Counted from the first letter of the stretch, positions 7,981 through 16,379 are shown. The stretch: DNA of 57,697 nt from Sedimentisphaerales bacterium (GCA_028281535.1 JANQJS010000062.1:1-57697); one strand, 5' to 3'. Notes: a model not told the origin generated them from the sequence alone. Made by a program: numbers and translations.

Positions 7981-8023
7981 CACCATCCCCATTTCACCTT
8001 CGGTGAACTGAGGCTGCCACCCG
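7981..8023 (+). repeat. Module A hairpin repeat, copy 2
   Basis: The unit runs CACCATCCCC, then TTCACC-TTC-GGTGAA, then CTGAGGCTGCCACCC. It ends 48 bases before the metY start codon, nearly the same arrangement as copy 3 before deoC. On the minus strand the outer CCTCA/TGGGG also pairs using one G-U, so the hairpin is longer as minus-strand RNA. Confidence 0.85.
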
Positions 8024-8071
8024 ATGTGGGAATGATGAATGAACAACAAATATAAATAAGGAAGATTTATT

Positions 8072-9373
8072 ATGACTGATACGAACTATCATGTGGATAC
8101 ATTGGCTTTACATGCGGGGCAAGAGGTAGATCCGGCGACGAATGCTCGGGCGGTGCCGATTTATGCGACGTCTAGTTTTGTGTTTAATGATACGGATCAT
8201 GCCGCGGACCTTTTTGCATTGAAAGAGTTTGGTAATATTTATTCGCGGATTATGAACCCGACCAATGACGTTTTGGAAAAACGACTCGCGGCACTCGATG
8301 GCGGTGCAACGGGGCTTGTCTTTGCCTCTGGTCAGGCGGCAATTAATGCAGCGATTTTGACCATTACGCATTCGGGACAAAACTTTGTTTCAGCCACCAG
8401 TCTTTATGGTGGGACCTGGACGCTCTTTACTCAGACGTTTAAAAATCTGGGAATTGAAGTTCGGTTCTTTGATCCGAGTAAACCTGAGACTTTAAAAGAT
8501 CTGGTCGATGAGAATACGCGTTGTGTTTATATTGAGTCGATTGGGAATCCTAAAAATGATGTTCCTGATTTTCAAAAAATCGCCGATGTGTCGCATGAGT
8601 TGGGTTTGCCGTTGATGTGTGACAATACGGTGATGACACCGGTGCTTTTTAAGCCGATTGAGCATGGTGCTGATATTGTTGTCTATTCTACGACAAAATA
8701 TATTGGCGGGCATGGTGCGCATATTGGTGGTGCGATTGTGGATAGTGGTAAATTTCCCTGGGCGGACAACCCAGACAAATGGCCAGAGTTTTGCAAGCCA
8801 GATGATGCCTATCATGGGGTTGTGTTTACTGAAGCTTTAGCTCCTATGGGGAATATCGCATTTAATGTGTATGTGCGAACGCACTGGCTGCGCGATACAG
8901 GTGCGTGTATGAGTCCGTTTGCATCATTTCTCTTTTTGATGGGATTGGAGACGCTTCATCTTCGCATGCAACGGCATTGTGAAAATGCCGAAGCAATTGC
9001 TTTGTGGCTGTCTTCGCATCCAGCGGTAGAGTGGGTGAATCATCCGAGTTTGGCGGATCATCCGGATCATGTCAGTGCCAAGAAGTATATGCCTAATGGT
9101 GCGGGTGCGATTATAGGCTTTGGAATTAAAGGTGGTAAGGATGCTGGGATTGCGTTTATTAATAGTGTGAAGCTGGCTAGTCATTTAGCAAATATTGGTG
9201 ATGCAAAGACATTGGTGATTCATCCTGCTTCTACAACACATCAGCAATTAACACCTGATGAACAGGAAGCGACGGGTGTGACGCCTGAGTACATTCGGTT
9301 GTGTGTTGGGATTGAGCATGTGGACGATATAAAGGCTGATCTGGATCAGGCATTGAAGGCAGCGCAAGGTTAG
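8072..9373 (+). CDS. metY: O-acetylhomoserine sulfhydrylase (PLP-dependent)
   Basis: This 433-residue Cys/Met metabolism enzyme should convert O-acetylhomoserine plus sulfide to homocysteine in methionine synthesis. It shows the family start DTLALHAGQEVDPATNARAVP, the YSRIMNPTNDVLEKRLAALDGG region, and the PLP lysine at Lys209 in STTKYIGGHG. Length is typical of MetY, which is longer than MetB or MetC because of an insert around residues 230-260. The ATG follows AAGGAAGA at good spacing. No SAM-responsive leader was recognised upstream; the upstream DNA is repeat sequence. It is monocistronic or followed only by the GxxExxY cassette. Confidence 0.95.
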   Translation: MTDTNYHVDTLALHAGQEVDPATNARAVPIYATSSFVFNDTDHAADLFALKEFGNIYSRIMNPTNDVLEKRLAALDGGATGLVFASGQAAINAAILTITHSGQNFVSATSLYGGTWTLFTQTFKNLGIEVRFFDPSKPETLKDLVDENTRCVYIESIGNPKNDVPDFQKIADVSHELGLPLMCDNTVMTPVLFKPIEHGADIVVYSTTKYIGGHGAHIGGAIVDSGKFPWADNPDKWPEFCKPDDAYHGVVFTEALAPMGNIAFNVYVRTHWLRDTGACMSPFASFLFLMGLETLHLRMQRHCENAEAIALWLSSHPAVEWVNHPSLADHPDHVSAKKYMPNGAGAIIGFGIKGGKDAGIAFINSVKLASHLANIGDAKTLVIHPASTTHQQLTPDEQEATGVTPEYIRLCVGIEHVDDIKADLDQALKAAQG

Positions 9374-9390
9374 AATGCAGAAAGGCAGTT

Positions 9391-9909
9391 TTTAACCACA
9401 GATTTCGCAGATTAACACAGATTTTTTAAAGGCAAATTTTATTTTTTTATTATGAGTGCTCGAGATCCTAAGACTTATGCGATTATTGGTGCAGCTATGA
9501 AAGTTCATGGTGAATTAGGGCCTGGTTTTTTGGAAGCTGTTTATCATGATGCGTTGGCGATTGAATTAGATCAACTTGATATTTCTTTTGGGCAAGAAGT
9601 GGAATTACCCATTTTTTATCGAGATATAAAGATAAAGAGTAAATATAAAGCTGATTTTATTTGTTTTGACCGTTATGTTTTACTGGAAATAAAAGCTATT
9701 AAAAGTTTGTCTCAAGTGGAAGATGCTCAAATAATTAATTACTTGAAGGCCACTAAAGTCCCTGTTGGACTATTAATAAATTTTGGGGTAGGATCATTAC
9801 AGTTTAAACGTTTTATTTACGATAAAGATACAAACAAGGTGTCAAATGAAATAAATTGATTTTAGAATTTGTTTTAATCTGTGTAAATCTGTGAAATCTG
9901 TGGTTAAAA
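9391..9909 (+). mobile_element. Inverted-repeat cassette carrying a GxxExxY gene
   Basis: An imperfect inverted repeat of about 34 bases brackets the GxxExxY gene. The left arm at 9391-9424 contains TTAACCACAGATTTCGCAG and the right arm at 9876-9909 contains its complement CTGTGAAATCTGTGGTTAA. Each arm is itself built of repeated CACAGATT units. The cassette lies just after the metY stop. A second copy of the same ends without the gene sits at 12072-12227. The arrangement is like a small mobile or mobilisable cassette, but there is no transposase and no clear target duplication. Confidence 0.7.
9452..9859 (+). CDS. GxxExxY family protein
   Basis: The 135-residue protein has the defining motif GFLEAVY at residues 25-31 within HGELGPGFLEAVYHDAL. 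Later it shows a nuclease-like core with ADFICFDRYVLLEIKAIK (an acidic residue, then E-x-K) and a VGLLINFG strand. The E-x-K pattern resembles PD-(D/E)xK-type folds, though activity for this family is not established. It is the only gene within the inverted-repeat cassette. Its codon use looks more AT-rich than metY, in line with an acquired element. Confidence 0.88.
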   Translation: MSARDPKTYAIIGAAMKVHGELGPGFLEAVYHDALAIELDQLDISFGQEVELPIFYRDIKIKSKYKADFICFDRYVLLEIKAIKSLSQVEDAQIINYLKATKVPVGLLINFGVGSLQFKRFIYDKDTNKVSNEIN

Positions 9910-9964
9910 TGGATTTTGTATTTTCTTCGTGCCCTTTACTCGCATCGTAGTAAAAAAGGCATGG

Positions 9965-9984
9965 ATTCCCGCCTTCGCGGGAAT
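9965..9984. repeat. Short GC hairpin repeat (ATTCCCGC-GCGGGAAT)
   Basis: A perfect 8-base-pair stem ATTCCCGC/GCGGGAAT with loop CTTC lies between the GxxExxY cassette and the next gene. The sequence and its flank (GGATTCCCGCCTTCGCGGGAATGAC style) are like a dispersed palindromic repeat known from many bacterial genomes. Only one copy is visible in this window. Confidence 0.6.
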
Positions 9985-10038
9985 GACAGTGGTGAGATGT
10001 TACAATTAAGTAGAGTAAGTGGATAAGAAAGTAATTAT

Positions 10039-11175
10039 ATGAAAGTGATAGTGACGGGTACAGTTGGGTTGGATAAGCAGCCTTATTTGGAAGAGGTTCG
10101 GCAGCGGGCGTATGATGATCATCGTGGGTTGGAGATATTTCATGTTGGGGAGATGATGTATGCCGAAGCGCCGGATGTAGCGGATGGGCGAATTCTTGAT
10201 GTGTCGTTGGCTCGGTTGCAGTCACTTCGTCGGAGTGTCTTTAAGGATGTGTTGAGTCAGGCGGAAAAGTCTGAGAATATTATTATTAATACACATGCCA
10301 CGTTTCGATGGCGACATGGTTTGTTTCCGGCTTTTGATTTTGATTTGTTGGCTAAACTTGATGCGGATATGTATATTTGTTTGATTGATAATGTGGATAC
10401 TTTGCATGCTCGGCTTGAGCGGGATCATCAGATTAATCATTCTTTGAAAGATTTACTGGTTTGGCGGGAAGAAGAAACGTTGGCAACGGAACTCATGATG
10501 AAGGGCTGCAGTTTGAAACGATCGGTGAAGAAAAAGCCAGCTCGATTTTTTCTGCAGGCTCGTGGTCATAAACTATCTACCAGTGAGATGGTTTATCGAA
10601 TGATTTTTACGCCTGAAGTGCCGAAAGCTTATATTAGTTTTCCCATGACGCATGTGGCGGATATGCCAGAGATCCTTAAAGAGATTGATGTGTTCCGTCA
10701 TGAGATAGCCGATCATTTGGTGGTGTTTGATCCGGCTGACTTAGAAGAACAGCAGTTATATGCTGATGCATTAAAGGCTAGCGAAAATGGTCAGCGGGTG
10801 ATGGAGATTGAAGTGCTTAACCAGATCTTGCGGTTTGATATTGCAGAACTTTTGAGTGTGGGCAGTGATTTTCATGCCCAGATTTATGCTCGTGATTTTA
10901 TGCTCATTGATCAGGCCGATATGATTATCAGTTATATTCCGCAGATGCCGAATGGCAAACCAGGTTTATCGTCGGGAGTTGAGCGTGAATTGCAACATGC
11001 TCATGAAGGGGGTAAGGATGTTTATATTATTTGGCGGCCTGATACGGAGCCCTCACCTTTTGTGACTGAAACGGCGACCAAGGTGGTCAAGAGTAGCCAG
11101 GAGTTAATTGGGTATTTTGAGGAGAGGGGATTTATTAATAAGCAGCAAGGCGGTAAACAGGCATCATTATTTTAG
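10039..11175 (+). CDS. Kinase-like / nucleoside deoxyribosyltransferase-like fusion protein
   Basis: Residues 1-180 look like an adenylate-kinase type P-loop domain. The loop reads GTVGLDKQ (residues 7-14), keeping Gly and Lys but with Gln where Ser/Thr is normal. It is followed by a NTHATFRWRHG strand and a helical lid region. Residues 205-350 resemble the nucleoside 2-deoxyribosyltransferase or dNMP N-hydrolase fold: KAYISFPMTH, the QADMIISYIPQ strand, and GVEREL with a candidate nucleophile Glu315 before GKDVYIIWRP. The next gene is deoC, so the product could release deoxyribose 5-phosphate. That role is inference; the fold assignments are moderately sure. A module B repeat begins directly after its TAG. 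Confidence 0.8.
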   Translation: MKVIVTGTVGLDKQPYLEEVRQRAYDDHRGLEIFHVGEMMYAEAPDVADGRILDVSLARLQSLRRSVFKDVLSQAEKSENIIINTHATFRWRHGLFPAFDFDLLAKLDADMYICLIDNVDTLHARLERDHQINHSLKDLLVWREEETLATELMMKGCSLKRSVKKKPARFFLQARGHKLSTSEMVYRMIFTPEVPKAYISFPMTHVADMPEILKEIDVFRHEIADHLVVFDPADLEEQQLYADALKASENGQRVMEIEVLNQILRFDIAELLSVGSDFHAQIYARDFMLIDQADMIISYIPQMPNGKPGLSSGVERELQHAHEGGKDVYIIWRPDTEPSPFVTETATKVVKSSQELIGYFEERGFINKQQGGKQASLF

Positions 11176-11254
11176 CAGGCATTCGCCTGTTCTACCGCCG
11201 TGATCGTTTTATGGGAACTCGGCTTCGTTGCCGCCTGCTTGGTTGGCGAGATAG
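11176..11254 (+). repeat. Module B palindromic repeat, copy 2
   Basis: The unit starts on the base after the TAG stop of the fusion gene: CAGGCATTCGCCTG, then CTACCGCCG, GGGAACTCGGCTTCGTTG and CGCCTGC with GGCGAGATAG. It differs from copies 1 and 3 by scattered substitutions. It could act as a 3-prime hairpin for the upstream transcript. Confidence 0.75.
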
Positions 11255-11299
11255 GTTTAGATGGTAAGAATATATGAAAAGTAAAAAAAGTTTGAAATT

Positions 11300-11341
11300 C
11301 ACCATCCCCATTTCACCTTCGGTGAACTGAGGCTGCCACCC
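11300..11341 (+). repeat. Module A hairpin repeat, copy 3
   Basis: The sequence is identical to copy 2 over the 42-base core (CACCATCCCC, TTCACC-TTC-GGTGAA, GCTGCCACCC). It lies 34 bases before the deoC start codon and 45 bases after module B copy 2. Confidence 0.85.
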
Positions 11342-11375
11342 AGTAGTAATTATTACGTATTTTAAAAGGTAACAA

Positions 11376-12056
11376 ATGAATAAGCTGGCTTCTTATATTG
11401 ATCATACTTGTTTAGCGCCGGAGGCGGGGCAGGCAGAGATTGAATTGCTTTGTGAGCAAGGGATGAAGTATGGGTTTGCGGCGGTTTGTGTGAATATCAA
11501 TCATGTGAAGCTTACTCGAAGGATATTAGAGGGCGATGGTGTGGGGCAAGCTCTACATGTTTGTGCGGCGGTGTCCTTTCCGTTGGGTGTTTTGCCCATG
11601 GCCTTAAAACGGACTGAGGTGCAGTATGCGATTGAGCATGGTGCTACCGAAGTGGATATGCCGGTATATTTACCTGCCGCGAAAGCGAAGGATCGTGATT
11701 ATTTAATGAAAGATCTTGCTGCGTTAGCTGAGCCTTGTCAGGAAGCTGGCGTTGTTTCGAAATTGATTTTTGAAACAGCGTGTTTGGATATTGATTCGAA
11801 GATATTATTGTGTGAGTTGGCGAATGAGTTAGGGATTGATTTTTTGAAGACATCTACCGGGCTTCATAAGGCGGGTGGTGCGACGATTGAAGATGTAAAG
11901 CTATTGAGTGAGCATCGAGGGGGTTGTAAAGTTAAAGCGTCGGGTGGGATTCGGACGGTTGAGGATTTTAAAGCGATGATTGATGCGGGGGCGGATCGTA
12001 TTGGGACCTCGAGTGGGGTTGCGATTGTTGAGGCGCTGAAGACGGCTCAGAGTTAG
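11376..12056 (+). CDS. deoC: Deoxyribose-phosphate aldolase
   Basis: DeoC cleaves 2-deoxyribose 5-phosphate to acetaldehyde and glyceraldehyde 3-phosphate in deoxynucleoside breakdown. The 226-residue protein starts LASYIDHTCLAPEA, has the EVDMP acid motif, the Schiff-base lysine at Lys158 in FLKTSTG, and the second active-site lysine at Lys187 in KVKASGGIR, followed by GADRIGTSSG. The length is normal for short bacterial DeoC. It follows the kinase/deoxyribosyltransferase-like fusion gene on the same strand with a 200-base repeat-filled gap, so co-transcription is possible but not shown. Confidence 0.95.
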   Translation: MNKLASYIDHTCLAPEAGQAEIELLCEQGMKYGFAAVCVNINHVKLTRRILEGDGVGQALHVCAAVSFPLGVLPMALKRTEVQYAIEHGATEVDMPVYLPAAKAKDRDYLMKDLAALAEPCQEAGVVSKLIFETACLDIDSKILLCELANELGIDFLKTSTGLHKAGGATIEDVKLLSEHRGGCKVKASGGIRTVEDFKAMIDAGADRIGTSSGVAIVEALKTAQS

Positions 12057-12071
12057 AAAACAGAAATACAG

Positions 12072-12227
12072 TTTTAACCACAGATTGCACAGATTTATAA
12101 AGGCAAATTTTTATTCTGTGTATTGTTTAATCATGTTTTCATTTCTTAATTTATCCGCAATCTTTGTATTTAATTGCATATTATTGTATTGAATTTAATC
12201 TGTGTAAACTGTGTAATCTGTGGTTAA
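12072..12227. mobile_element. Gene-less derivative of the GxxExxY cassette
   Basis: The left end at 12072-12096 (TTTTAACCACAGATTGCAC) and the right end at 12195-12227 (CTGTGTAATCTGTGGTTAA) match the arms of the 9391-9909 cassette. The inner left flank AAAGGCAAATTTT is also shared. The inside is only about 100 bases of AT-rich DNA with no trace of the gene that I can see. It sits just past the deoC stop, in the same relation as the full cassette to metY. This looks like a non-autonomous deletion form. Confidence 0.65.
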
Positions 12228-12361
12228 GCTTTTGGGTTTTTTGCTGTGAAATATGGTTATTGACGCTTGTGAGTTGATCGGGTATCATACGATATTCCAC
12301 GGTTTTTGAGGGGTGTAATTAAAGGTTTAATAGTAACTTACGGATAATGTTTGGAAAGAAA

Positions 12362-14152
12362 ATGCTTAAGCGAACGCATAATTGTGGCGAATTGACAAAA
12401 CAAAACGAAGGCCAGGAAGTGATCCTTTCAGGCTGGGTAAACTCTTATCGTGATCATGGCGGTCTGGTTTTTATTGATCTTCGTGATCGAGCTGGTTTAA
12501 CCCAGTTGGTCTTTAATCCAGAATCGCATCCACAGGCTCATGAAGTGGCCCGTAGTTTACGTGATGAATGGGTCATTGCCGCTAAGGGAGCGGTTCGTCA
12601 GCGTGGCGAAGGGTTGACCAATCCAAAACTTGCAACGGGTGAAATTGAAGTTGATATCGTTGAGCTTGAGATTTTGAATAAAGCATTGACCCCTCCGTTT
12701 GAAGTTACATCATCCAATCAAGTGAATGAAGAACTTCGCTTACGCTACCGTTACATTGATTTGCGTCGTGAAGAAATGCAAAAGATTTTCAAAGTGCGTA
12801 ATCAAGTGACCAATATTGTTCGCAGTTATCACCAAGAAAATGGTTTCATGGAAGTTGAAACGCCGATGTTGGCTAAGTCAACGCCTGAGGGAGCGCGTGA
12901 TTTTCTTGTACCATCGCGTTTAACAGCGGGGGCGTTTTATGCGTTGCCTCAATCACCTCAATTGTTTAAGCAGATTTTAATGATCAGTGGTTTTGATCGT
13001 TACTTACAAGTGGTGAAATGTTTTCGTGATGAAGATCCTCGTGCTGATCGCCAGGTGGAATTTACGCAGGTTGACCTGGAAATGAGTTTTGTTGATATGG
13101 ACGATGTGATTGGCATTACCGAAGGGTGCTTTGCTAAAGTCTGGAAAGAGATTTTAGACATTGATCTAGAGTTGCCATTACCTCGAATGAGTTATAAGCA
13201 GGCGATGGATGATTATGGTGTCGATCGGCCTGATATTCGTTTTGAGATGCTACTCAAAGATATCACAGATATTGGTGCGGCCTCAGAATTTAAAGTCTTT
13301 AATTCTGTTGCTAAAGGCGGCGGCATTATTAAGGGGCTTTGTGCTCCAGGGGCTGCGACATTTTCACGTAGCGATATTGAAAAAGGTCTTACTGATTTTG
13401 TAGCAGATTATGGTGCTAAAGGTTTGGCCTGGTTTAAAGTGACTGATGAAGGTGGCAAGCCAGAGTTGACCAGTAATATTGCCAAATTCTTTACGGATGA
13501 GCAGCGCCAGGAAATGATTAGCCGTTTTGGAGCAAACATTGGCGACTTGGTATTAATGGTTGCTTCGGATGAAGGAACAGTCAATAAATCTTTAGGAGCT
13601 CTTCGTTGCAAGCTGGGTGAAGATTTGGGCTTGTGCAAAGAAGGTGATTACAAATTTGTTTGGGTCGTTGACTTTCCACTTATGGAATACAATCCAGATG
13701 AAAAACGTTGGGATAGTTTGCACCATCCATTTACGGCACCTGTTCCAGAAGATTTGGATAAGTTGGACGATAACCCAGAAGGAATTTTATCACAAGCATA
13801 TGATATTGTATTGAATGGTAACGAAGTTGCCGGGGGTAGCATTCGTATCCATCAACCTGATGTGCAGGCAAAAGTATTTAGCCTTCTTGGTATTTCAGAC
13901 GAGATGGCTGAAGAGCGATTTGGATTCTTTTTGAAAGCGTTGGAATATGGTACGCCGCCACATGGTGGTATTGCCTGGGGACTTGATCGTTTGACGATGA
14001 TCCTGACAGGTACCGATAATATTCGCGACGTGATTGCTTTTCCAAAAACGCAAAAAGGTCAGTGCTTGATGACGGATGCGCCGTCGGGTGTTGATCCCGC
14101 TCAGTTGGATGAACTGTCTATTGCGATAAAAGCTGCCAAGCCCAAACCATAA
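12362..14152 (+). CDS. aspS: Aspartyl-tRNA synthetase
   Basis: This class II synthetase charges tRNA-Asp. The anticodon-binding OB domain is at residues 1-110 ([29 protein letters not shown]). Motif 2 contains [11 protein letters not shown], a GAD insert spans about residues 290-410, and motif 3 is [10 protein letters not shown] near the C-terminus. That is the full-length bacterial type (about 596 aa). I prefer the ATG at 12362 because GGAAAG lies just before it and the product starts like other AspRS. An in-frame ATG at 12347 would add five residues. A region of about 130 bases between the gene-less cassette and aspS probably holds the promoter. Confidence 0.96.
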   Translation: MLKRTHNCGELTKQNEGQEVILSGWVNSYRDHGGLVFIDLRDRAGLTQLVFNPESHPQAHEVARSLRDEWVIAAKGAVRQRGEGLTNPKLATGEIEVDIVELEILNKALTPPFEVTSSNQVNEELRLRYRYIDLRREEMQKIFKVRNQVTNIVRSYHQENGFMEVETPMLAKSTPEGARDFLVPSRLTAGAFYALPQSPQLFKQILMISGFDRYLQVVKCFRDEDPRADRQVEFTQVDLEMSFVDMDDVIGITEGCFAKVWKEILDIDLELPLPRMSYKQAMDDYGVDRPDIRFEMLLKDITDIGAASEFKVFNSVAKGGGIIKGLCAPGAATFSRSDIEKGLTDFVADYGAKGLAWFKVTDEGGKPELTSNIAKFFTDEQRQEMISRFGANIGDLVLMVASDEGTVNKSLGALRCKLGEDLGLCKEGDYKFVWVVDFPLMEYNPDEKRWDSLHHPFTAPVPEDLDKLDDNPEGILSQAYDIVLNGNEVAGGSIRIHQPDVQAKVFSLLGISDEMAEERFGFFLKALEYGTPPHGGIAWGLDRLTMILTGTDNIRDVIAFPKTQKGQCLMTDAPSGVDPAQLDELSIAIKAAKPKP

Positions 14153-14618
14153 TTTACTTATCGGGCTACTACAAATCCTTATTTGGTATTAACGCATTGT
14201 CTATGCGCATAAAAAAAGGTTGGTGTCTGCAGCACCAACCTAAAGCGTCCTGGCTATTGGGTGTTTATTCTGTTTCACCTGCTAACCAAATCCCGTCCGG
14301 AAAACACCGGTTGTTTAAAATGTATCGTCTTTTTCACAACGCGGATTAAGGGATTTTATATTAAGTTTTTGATCATTTACCTGACGTAAAATGGGACCAA
14401 AAATTTTGTTCAATCCGGGGGTTTAAGTTATGGTTCCTTCATCATAACTTTTTGTTTCCGACATTAACGCGGTGACAATTCTATCGACCAAAGTGTGGAT
14501 CTAAGGCAAAATTTTAACCTCTTTTTTTTCTTAAAGAGTTGGTTAAATCCGCTTTTTTAAATGCCGATAAATAAGAAGTGTTTTTTCGTAAGAATGGTTT
14601 ATTTTATCGGAACTGAAA
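14153..14618. other. 466-base gap between aspS and the protease gene
   Basis: No credible gene is seen. It contains the strong hairpin at 14218-14240. A second imperfect hairpin near 14514-14554 (TTAACC/GGTTAA outer stem, TCTTT/AAAGA inner stem) is followed by a T run at about 14559. That second hairpin could be an attenuator or terminator upstream of the protease gene. Confidence 0.5.
14218..14240 (-). terminator. Strong hairpin with T run on the minus strand
   Basis: GGTTGGTG and CACCAACC form a perfect 8-base-pair stem around a 7-base loop. Seven A residues precede it, so on the minus strand the stem is followed by TTTTTTT, the form of an intrinsic terminator. It would block antisense transcription entering aspS. 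On the plus strand it could still stabilise the aspS 3-prime end. Confidence 0.6.
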
Positions 14619-15995
14619 ATGACTGATCCACATGCGACTCATCCTTCACTATGGCGACGTACACCTTTGTTAACCAGTGTGTTTGTCATATCCATTTTGA
14701 TTTTATGTTTATTATCATTACGACAACATCGTCAACTTCAGTCGATAAAAGAGCTTCAGCATCAGAAACTGTCTGAGCAATCCAATACAACGTATCAATT
14801 GATAACACATTTGGTCAACCTTCAAGATGAATTGGATCATCAGATTCAAGGGATCGCGCAAAAGCATGTAGATCAGCGATTGCCTGATGTAGAAAAAATG
14901 CAGCGACAGGATTTTAAAAATATCAAAACGACACTTAATGAATTAACTCAGAAAATACATTTATTAAAAGCAAACCAGCAAGAAGAAAATAAAAATACTT
15001 CTGCTACTTTGCTTGCCAAATTGGGTGAGCTCACATTACAGGTAGAGCAATCAAAATCACAGGTACAACATATACTCAAAGAATACCGTCGATCAGAAGA
15101 TATCGTTGCTCAGATCTCCGGTGGTGTTTGTTTGATTCAAGGGGAATATGAATTTGTTGATCCTGAATCTAAAAAACCTTTGCGTTATATGACGCCAGAG
15201 CCCGGCAGTGAATTTTCTACAGAATCGATGGCAGATATTATGAATGAATTTCATCCTGTAGGAATCGATGGTAAAGGCGATGCTTTATCGGTCCAATATA
15301 CTGGTACAGGATTTTTGATTGATCGAGATGGATTTATCTTAACGAATAAGCATGTGACTCAACCTTGGGAAGTTTCTAAAGATTATCAACATATTCTTGT
15401 TGCAGGTTATGTGCCTCAATTAAAATTATTTCGCTGTTTTTTTCCTGGTCATGAAGAGCCCTTTGAAGTTGATGTCGTCAGTTTGCATGACTCGGAAGAT
15501 ATCGGTTTACTCAAAGCGAACTTACGAGATGAGCGATTGCCGGTATTAGAATGTTCTTTGGATCGTGATCATCTGAAAGTTGGTCAAACTGTGATGATTG
15601 TGGGATATCCGACAGGATTTGATGTTTTACTGGCGCGTATGAACGAAGATCGTTTAGAGGAAATCATCGGCGGTGATGGTGTCAATTTTGATACCATGGC
15701 GCGTCGTATGGCGTCACGTGATTTGATTTGGCCGATTGCTACCCAAGGAATTTGTGGTCGTGTACATGGCGGAAAAATTGTCTATGATGCTCAAACCGCG
15801 ATTGGAGGATCGGGTGCACCTGTTTTGGGTAGCGATGGCAAAGTCGTTGGTGTGAATACCGCTTTGATGAAAGGGTTTTCTGGTTCGAACTTTGGTATTC
15901 ATATCGAAAAAGGAATTCGATTGCTGAAAGAATATAAACAAAGCTTTATGGTGCCTTCCATAGCCGAAACAAATCGGAAACCTCATTCTTTTTAA
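14619..15995 (+). CDS. Membrane-anchored trypsin-like serine protease
   Basis: A single membrane helix (about residues 17-34) is followed by a coiled-coil rich segment (35-165) and a trypsin-like domain of the HtrA/S1C kind (210-440). The triad is visible as His245 in TNKHV, Asp294 in DSEDIG and Ser398 in GGSGAPV. No PDZ domain follows, unlike DegP/DegS, and the coiled coil in front is unusual. The protease domain should face the periplasm or equivalent compartment. Possible roles are envelope quality control or regulated cleavage, but no target is visible. Confidence 0.85.
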   Translation: MTDPHATHPSLWRRTPLLTSVFVISILILCLLSLRQHRQLQSIKELQHQKLSEQSNTTYQLITHLVNLQDELDHQIQGIAQKHVDQRLPDVEKMQRQDFKNIKTTLNELTQKIHLLKANQQEENKNTSATLLAKLGELTLQVEQSKSQVQHILKEYRRSEDIVAQISGGVCLIQGEYEFVDPESKKPLRYMTPEPGSEFSTESMADIMNEFHPVGIDGKGDALSVQYTGTGFLIDRDGFILTNKHVTQPWEVSKDYQHILVAGYVPQLKLFRCFFPGHEEPFEVDVVSLHDSEDIGLLKANLRDERLPVLECSLDRDHLKVGQTVMIVGYPTGFDVLLARMNEDRLEEIIGGDGVNFDTMARRMASRDLIWPIATQGICGRVHGGKIVYDAQTAIGGSGAPVLGSDGKVVGVNTALMKGFSGSNFGIHIEKGIRLLKEYKQSFMVPSIAETNRKPHSF

Positions 15996-16148
15996 GAGAT
16001 ACATTTCTAATAGCATTCCAAGCTTACTCTATCTATCTTTAATAGCCACTTCAGCAAAAATGGCCAAATAGTGTTTAAAACTGGTGCAATCATCCGATAG
16101 TGGAAGAAGATGGTAAATAATATATTCATATAAGGTTAGGAACATTTA

Positions 16149-16379
16149 ATGGAATGTCCATTTATCAATAAGAATTTTGCGAAATGCAGCCAGGTACTCA
16201 ACATCCAGAATTTAGAAGGGGCATACCAGATGTGTACGGACAATTATCATCGATGTCCGATTTACCGAAAGATGCGCATGGCACAAGCAGAACTGGTCAG
16301 TACACCGCTGGTTGCAGCCTGCTCTGAGACTTCTGTTAAAAAACATGCCTATTTAACACTTTCAGGTGCCATGAAGTAA
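16149..16379 (+). CDS. Small four-cysteine protein
   Basis: This 76-residue protein has four Cys at 3, 13, 29 and 36 (MECPFI, KCSQ, MCTDNYHRCPIY), a spacing that suggests a zinc or iron-sulfur site. A fifth Cys at 59 is in a different context. I do not recognise a named family. The reading frame is intact and an AGGAAC stretch precedes the ATG, although at longer than ideal spacing. It lies between the protease gene and xerD on the same strand and could be co-transcribed with xerD. Confidence 0.65.
   Translation: MECPFINKNFAKCSQVLNIQNLEGAYQMCTDNYHRCPIYRKMRMAQAELVSTPLVAACSETSVKKHAYLTLSGAMK

Larger units (their letters stand above)
7469..8071. other. 603-base gap filled with repeat modules
   Basis: The divergent gap between the PH-domain operon and metY holds no credible gene. 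It contains module A twice (7562-7605 and 7981-8023), module B once (7822-7931), a terminator-like hairpin at 7597-7635, and several short palindromes such as AGACATTCGTCT at 7851-7862. The metY ribosome site AAGGAAGA is at its right end. A plus-strand frame at 7671-7934 is made largely of repeat sequence and is not accepted as a gene. Confidence 0.7.

Noticed and set aside
7935-8071. Possible SAM riboswitch before metY
   Set aside because: The leader consists of repeat module A and AT-rich DNA. I could not find the paired elements of a SAM riboswitch.
9842-10225. Minus-strand frame of 127 codons
   Set aside because: It spans the cassette end, the GC hairpin repeat and the start of the fusion gene, so it is an antisense shadow.
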